Assembly (NCBI GenBank): GCA_937894665.1
Contig: CALAWF010000085.1
Span: 1 to 17,534 of the forward strand
Length of the DNA: 17,534 nucleotides
Reading direction: 5' to 3'
Source: an uncultured bacterium
GTDB taxonomy: Bacteria > Cyanobacteriota > Vampirovibrionia > Gastranaerophilales > Gastranaerophilaceae
In this document: positions 14,578 to 17,534 of the stretch, piece by piece
Layout of the letters: each line of letters starts with the position of its first letter
Position numbering within the stretch: position 1 is the stretch's first letter
Program-made: the position numbers and the translations under genes
Notes under the pieces: model-generated
Database searches by the model: none
The model's input: only the letters and a program-made list of their open reading frames with translations
Told to the model about the DNA's origin: nothing

Positions 14578-14606
14578 ATTATAGTAACAACTTAAATTAA
14601 AATCAA
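14578..14606 (-). promoter_or_regulatory. Promoter of the XRE gene, leaderless arrangement
   Basis: On the minus strand TTGATT (14606-14601), 17 bases, then a perfect TATAAT (14583-14578). Seven bases separate it from the ATG at 14570, so the transcript should begin within about a base of the start codon. Confidence 0.6.
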
Positions 14607-14684
14607 TTTGAGGGATGATCCGGATTATTTTAAACGGGTAACAAAATCTATTAAGTAACATTAAATTTGTATCTAAATATTGTG

Positions 14685-14713
14685 TTATATAAAAATTTTT
14701 CTTGTTGTATAAT
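14685..14713 (+). promoter_or_regulatory. atpD: Likely promoter of the atpD-atpC unit
   Basis: A perfect TATAAT (14708-14713) lies 37 bases before the atpD ATG; the -35 at 17 bases (TTATAT, 14685-14690) is poor. Transcription near 14720 would leave a 31-base leader containing the AAGGAG site (14738-14743). It diverges from the XRE promoter. Confidence 0.45.
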
Positions 14714-14750
14714 ATTTAAGTAAAGAAATTTAAATATAAGGAGAGGGTTT

Positions 14751-16163
14751 ATGGAAACACTAACCGCTACAGAAGGTTTAATTACCAAGGTTATCGGACC
14801 TGTAGTTGACGTAGAATTTCCTAGCGGAGATTTACCAAATATATACACGGCATTGAACATGTTTCAAGATGATGGGACTAAAGTTGTTGCGGAAGTCCAA
14901 CAAATGCTTGGTTCTAACAAAGTAAGAACAGTTGCAATGTCTTCAACTGACGGTTTGAGAAGAGGAATGAAGGTTATCAATACAAATGAACCTATCAAAA
15001 TTCCTGTTGGTAACGCAATTTTAGGTAGAATACTTAATGTTGTTGGGGATGCAGTAGATAATGCAGGTCCAATTCAAACAGATACTTATTTACCTATTCA
15101 CAGAGAATCACCAAAATTAGTTGACCAAAATACAGATATTGAAATCCTTGAAACAGGTATCAAAGCAATCGACCTTTTACAACCGTACCAAAAGGGTGGT
15201 AAAATTGGTTTGTTCGGTGGTGCCGGTGTTGGTAAAACAGTTTTGATTCAAGAATTGATTCACAATATCGCAATGGCTCACAACGGCGTTTCTGTTTTCG
15301 GTGGTGTTGGTGAAAGAACACGTGAAGGAAACGACCTTTGGAACGAATTTAAAGAAAGCGGAGTTTTAGATAAAGTTGGTCTGATATACGGTCAGATGAA
15401 TGAGCCGCCAGGAGCCAGAATGAGAGTTGGTTTGTCAGCTCTTACTGCTGCTGAATATTTTAGAGATTATTCAAAACAAGATGTATTGTTATTCATTGAT
15501 AACATTTTCAGATTTACTCAGGCAGGTTCAGAGGTATCAGCCTTGTTAGGTCGTATGCCATCTGCCGTTGGTTACCAGCCAACACTTGCTACTGAAATGG
15601 GTGAATTGCAAGAAAGAATTACATCTACGAAAGATGGTTCTATCACATCTGTTCAAGCAATTTATGTACCTGCCGATGACTTGACTGACCCGGCTCCGGC
15701 TACAACATTCTCTCACCTTGACGCTTCAACAGTATTGTCAAGAAATATCGCTTCGTTAGGTATTTATCCTGCTGTTGACCCATTGGAATCAAGTTCAAGA
15801 GCTTTAGATCCAAACATCGTTGGTGAAGAACATTACGAAACAACCAGAAAAGTCCTTGAAATTCTTCAAAAATACAAAGACTTGCAAGATATTATCGCAA
15901 TCTTGGGTATGGATGAATTGTCAGAAGAAGATAAAGAAACAGTAAACAGAGCAAGAAAAATTCAAAAATTCTTATCTCAACCGTTCTTCGTAGCTGAACA
16001 ATTCTCAGGTATTCCTGGTAAGTACGTAAAAGTTGCCGACACAATCAAAGGCTTCAAAGAAATCATTGAAGGTAAACACGATGATTTACCTGAACAAGCT
16101 TTCTACATGGTTGGTACTATTGAAGAAGCAGTTGAAAAAGCAAAGACTATCGCTGAGGAATAA
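14751..16163 (+). CDS. atpD: F1Fo ATP synthase beta subunit
   Basis: AtpD is the catalytic subunit of the F1 head, which couples ion flow across the membrane to ATP synthesis or hydrolysis. The 470-residue protein is full length. It has Walker A GGAGVGKT (156-163), the GGVGERTREG loop with catalytic Glu188, Walker B VLLFIDN (245-251), the nucleotide-contact stretch GRMPSAVGYQPTLATEMG (~267-284) and the DELSEED lever motif (388-394). AAGGAG lies 7 bases before the ATG. atpC follows after 3 bases. The alpha, gamma, delta and Fo genes are absent from both sides: upstream there is a divergent XRE gene and downstream an unrelated membrane protein. This beta-epsilon pair on its own is the arrangement of Cyanobacteria (there named atpB-atpE). 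The proton or sodium specificity cannot be read from this subunit. Confidence 0.99.
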   Translation: METLTATEGLITKVIGPVVDVEFPSGDLPNIYTALNMFQDDGTKVVAEVQQMLGSNKVRTVAMSSTDGLRRGMKVINTNEPIKIPVGNAILGRILNVVGDAVDNAGPIQTDTYLPIHRESPKLVDQNTDIEILETGIKAIDLLQPYQKGGKIGLFGGAGVGKTVLIQELIHNIAMAHNGVSVFGGVGERTREGNDLWNEFKESGVLDKVGLIYGQMNEPPGARMRVGLSALTAAEYFRDYSKQDVLLFIDNIFRFTQAGSEVSALLGRMPSAVGYQPTLATEMGELQERITSTKDGSITSVQAIYVPADDLTDPAPATTFSHLDASTVLSRNIASLGIYPAVDPLESSSRALDPNIVGEEHYETTRKVLEILQKYKDLQDIIAILGMDELSEEDKETVNRARKIQKFLSQPFFVAEQFSGIPGKYVKVADTIKGFKEIIEGKHDDLPEQAFYMVGTIEEAVEKAKTIAEE

Positions 16164-16166
16164 TTT

Positions 16167-16559
16167 ATGAAATTAAAAATTATTACACAAGAACGAGTTG
16201 TTTTTGATGAAGAAGTCGATGAAATCTATTCTGTAGGAACAGATGGCGAGTTCGGTATCTTGAAAGGGCATATCCCAATGATGACAGCCCTTGCTATCGG
16301 AGTTACCAGAGCAAAACAAGGTAATGACTTCAAGACTTTTACTACAATGGGCGGAATTTTGCAGTTCAAAAATGAGGAATGCTTAATTCTTACAACATTG
16401 GCAGAAGCCGGAGAAGAAATTAACGAAGCAAGAGCAAGAGATGCACTTGAAAGAGCGAGAAGACGACTTCGTGAAGCGAATGCAAGACTTGATGCTAAAA
16501 GAGCAGAAGCAGCCATTGCAAGAGCTGAAGCGAGATTGAAAGCTAAATTATCTCAGTAA
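16167..16559 (+). CDS. atpC: F1Fo ATP synthase epsilon subunit
   Basis: Epsilon forms part of the central rotor stalk and restrains ATP hydrolysis. Residues 1-85 are the beta-sandwich (MKLKIITQERVVFDEEV, then TDGEFGILKGHIPMMTAL). Residues 86-130 are the two C-terminal helices, rich in Ala, Arg and Glu (ALERARRRLREA). The second part contains LDAKRA (108-113), which fits the ATP-binding motif (I/L)DxxRA known from thermophilic Bacillus epsilon, so it may bind ATP and relieve inhibition when ATP is plentiful. Length (130 aa) is normal. The site GAGGAA lies in the last codons of atpD, 6-7 bases before the ATG, so translation is coupled. Confidence 0.98.
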   Translation: MKLKIITQERVVFDEEVDEIYSVGTDGEFGILKGHIPMMTALAIGVTRAKQGNDFKTFTTMGGILQFKNEECLILTTLAEAGEEINEARARDALERARRRLREANARLDAKRAEAAIARAEARLKAKLSQ

Positions 16560-16580
16560 TCAAAACATCAAGGAGATGAA

Positions 16581-16967
16581 ATGAAAACAAGAGAAATTTT
16601 GTGTACAGTAGGAGCAGGCGTGGTAGTACTTGGGTTGTTGTTATTTACGCCAACGAGTTCAATCAATTGTTCAGGTAATATCTGTTCCATAAATCAAAAA
16701 TTGGGTTTTGTTGGAATAAGTAAATCTGAAAAGATTTTTGATAGAACAAATATTGTTAAATATAATCTTCAAGATTTCAGGCATACAAATATAGCCCGCT
16801 ATATTCATAGCAGCCATACGGATTACGTTCCGGTTCTTGAAATGAAAGATGGTTCTGCGGTGATTATACCATTTAGTTTTTGCCGAGAACCGTATAAGGC
16901 AGAAGAATTGGTTAGCAAAGTCAAAAGCGATAAAGATTTCTCAAAGAAAACAATGTTTGGCTTTTAA
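16581..16967 (+). CDS. Small membrane-anchored unknown protein
   Basis: AAGGAG (16570-16575) lies 5 bases before the ATG, and only 21 bases separate it from atpC, so it is probably the last gene of the atpD-atpC transcript. Residues ~5-24 (ILCTVGAGVVVLGLLLF) are one membrane segment or uncleaved signal; a pair of Cys follows (C30, C35), and the remaining ~90 residues would lie outside the cytoplasm if the positive-inside rule holds. That domain is mixed alpha/beta (KSEKIFDRTNIVKYNLQDFR, YVPVLEMKDGSAVIIPFSFC). No lipobox is clear. I do not recognise the family, and no link to ATP synthase assembly is shown beyond position. Confidence 0.72.
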   Translation: MKTREILCTVGAGVVVLGLLLFTPTSSINCSGNICSINQKLGFVGISKSEKIFDRTNIVKYNLQDFRHTNIARYIHSSHTDYVPVLEMKDGSAVIIPFSFCREPYKAEELVSKVKSDKDFSKKTMFGF

Positions 16968-16974
16968 GAAATTT

Positions 16975-17008
16975 AAAAAAGACCTCTGATATTTTCAGAG
17001 GTCTTTTT
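16975..17008. terminator. Strong bidirectional intrinsic terminator
   Basis: GACCTCTGA (16981-16989) pairs perfectly with TCAGAGGTC (16995-17003) around TATTT. The stem is flanked by A-run 16975-16980 and T-run 17004-17008. It ends the atpD-atpC transcript on the plus strand and the truncated gene on the minus strand. Confidence 0.9.
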
Positions 17009-17013
17009 GGTTA

Positions 17014-17059
17014 AAGTTTGGGGAATTTATTTAAGAGAAAGGGGGGTAAGTTTGGGGAA
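17014..17059. repeat. Short direct repeat
   Basis: AAGTTTGGGGAA occurs at 17014-17025 and again at 17048-17059, within the short stretch between the terminator and the truncated gene. It may be a slippage duplication or a protein-binding site. Confidence 0.4.
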
Positions 17060-17068
17060 AATCTTTTA

Positions 17069-17493
17069 TTATGCAACCGCACTCATTTGTTGTTGATATT
17101 GAGCGGGAGCGACTTGAGGTTGTTTAGCTGCTTCATCAGCCGCTTTTGCACGGTTGGATTCCGTACAACTATCAACTAAATAACCGATGCCAAAACCTGC
17201 AATTGCTAGTAATGGACAAGTTTTAAGTAATTGTTTATAGTCTTTTGAACCTCTGATTAAAGTATTTGCAATTGGAGCTAAGAAACCTAAAATTGCTCCT
17301 GATTTTTTACCAAGAGATGCTTTTTTGTAAGCATTTCCGCTTGGAGTATAAGCTACATTATCGTCTTGATCTGTTAAACAACCGTTCAAATCTGATTGAC
17401 CTGTGAATTGTGTGGTTTGAAGATTTTGAGTTTGTGCTGTTTGTTGTTGAGGGTTCTCAATATTATATTGAGGTTGCATTGCTTGTTGTTGAG
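17069..17493 (-). CDS. Unknown membrane-associated protein, N-terminus missing
   Basis: The readable part has a Gln/Pro/Thr-rich, low-complexity N-terminal half and then two hydrophobic stretches: GAILGFLAPIANTLI and PLLAIAGFGIGYLVDSC. Between them is a basic segment (RGSKDYKQLLKTC), and the C-terminal tail is Ala/Gln-rich (KQPQVAPAQYQQQMSAVA). The open frame continues to 17527 only because it reads into adapter. The apparent start MTGVQTCALPIS is translated adapter, so the true N-terminus lies beyond the contig. The hydrophobic stretches are Gly/Ala-rich and could be membrane segments or a glycine-zipper-like hairpin. I do not recognise the family. Confidence 0.7.
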
Positions 17494-17534
17494 AGATCGG
17501 AAGAGCACACGTCTGAACTCCAGTCACACTTGAC
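17494..17534. other. Illumina TruSeq adapter and index left in the contig
   Basis: From 17494 the sequence is AGATCGGAAGAGCACACG and onward, the TruSeq read-1 adapter, for 34 bases (17494-17527). Then comes ACTTGA (17528-17533), which as I recall is TruSeq index 8, and a final C where the adapter would have A. It is not genomic. Confidence 0.97.

Noticed and set aside
16226..16516. A 96-codon minus-strand open frame opposite atpC
   Set aside because: It mirrors the Ala/Arg/Glu-rich codons of the epsilon subunit and gives a low-complexity Ala/Ser protein.
1..17534. CRISPR arrays, tRNA or rRNA genes, transposases, phage structural genes
   Set aside because: I saw no regularly spaced repeats, cloverleaf-type sequences, rRNA-like stretches or such proteins on either strand.

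Overview
This window looks like one assembled contig from an AT-rich, anaerobic or microaerophilic Gram-negative-type bacterium. The best guess is the non-photosynthetic cyanobacterial sister group (Melainabacteria/Vampirovibrionia, probably gut Gastranaerophilales). The case rests on four things: the F1 beta and epsilon genes form a two-gene unit away from the rest of the ATP synthase, as in Cyanobacteria; there are two prepilin-like proteins with the FTLAE..ITIGLLG-type N-terminus that is abundant in that group; there is a rubrerythrin; and there is a giant AsmA/TamB-like envelope protein. The lineage is inferred, since no rRNA or marker tree is available here.

Layout, left to right. (1) Positions 1-1058: the C-terminal part of a class III Fic AMP-transferase, then a HEPN/DUF4145-like protein with a basic linker and a C-terminal membrane anchor. 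(2) 1063-3172: two prepilin-like genes (one minus, one plus) around a small helix-turn-helix gene. (3) 3173-3504: a gene-free stretch carrying a MITE-like inverted repeat. (4) 3505-8644: a 1500-residue AsmA/TamB-like protein and, upstream of it, rubrerythrin. (5) 8820-11105: a tiny unknown gene converging on a translationally coupled pair, a sensor-kinase-like protein that lacks the phospho-acceptor histidine and a MalK/MsmX-type ABC ATPase. (6) 11284-14570: a small acidic unknown protein (+), then a minus-strand series of aroQ, two unknown proteins, a uridine-kinase-family protein and an XRE regulator. (7) 14751-16967: atpD, atpC and a small membrane protein, closed by a strong bidirectional terminator. 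(8) 17069-17493: a 5'-truncated unknown gene, running into Illumina TruSeq adapter sequence at 17494-17534.

The expression signals are unusually readable. Several genes have good Shine-Dalgarno sites (two with TTG starts). Three minus-strand genes (the AsmA-like gene, aroQ and the XRE gene) instead have a perfect TATAAT box only 6-9 bases before the ATG and no Shine-Dalgarno site, which predicts leaderless mRNAs. A terminator with a plus-strand T-run at 12217-12245 serves no annotated plus-strand gene nearby and may end a small RNA.

The right-hand end is not biological: the last 41 bases are sequencing adapter, and the N-terminus that the last open frame appears to have is an artefact.
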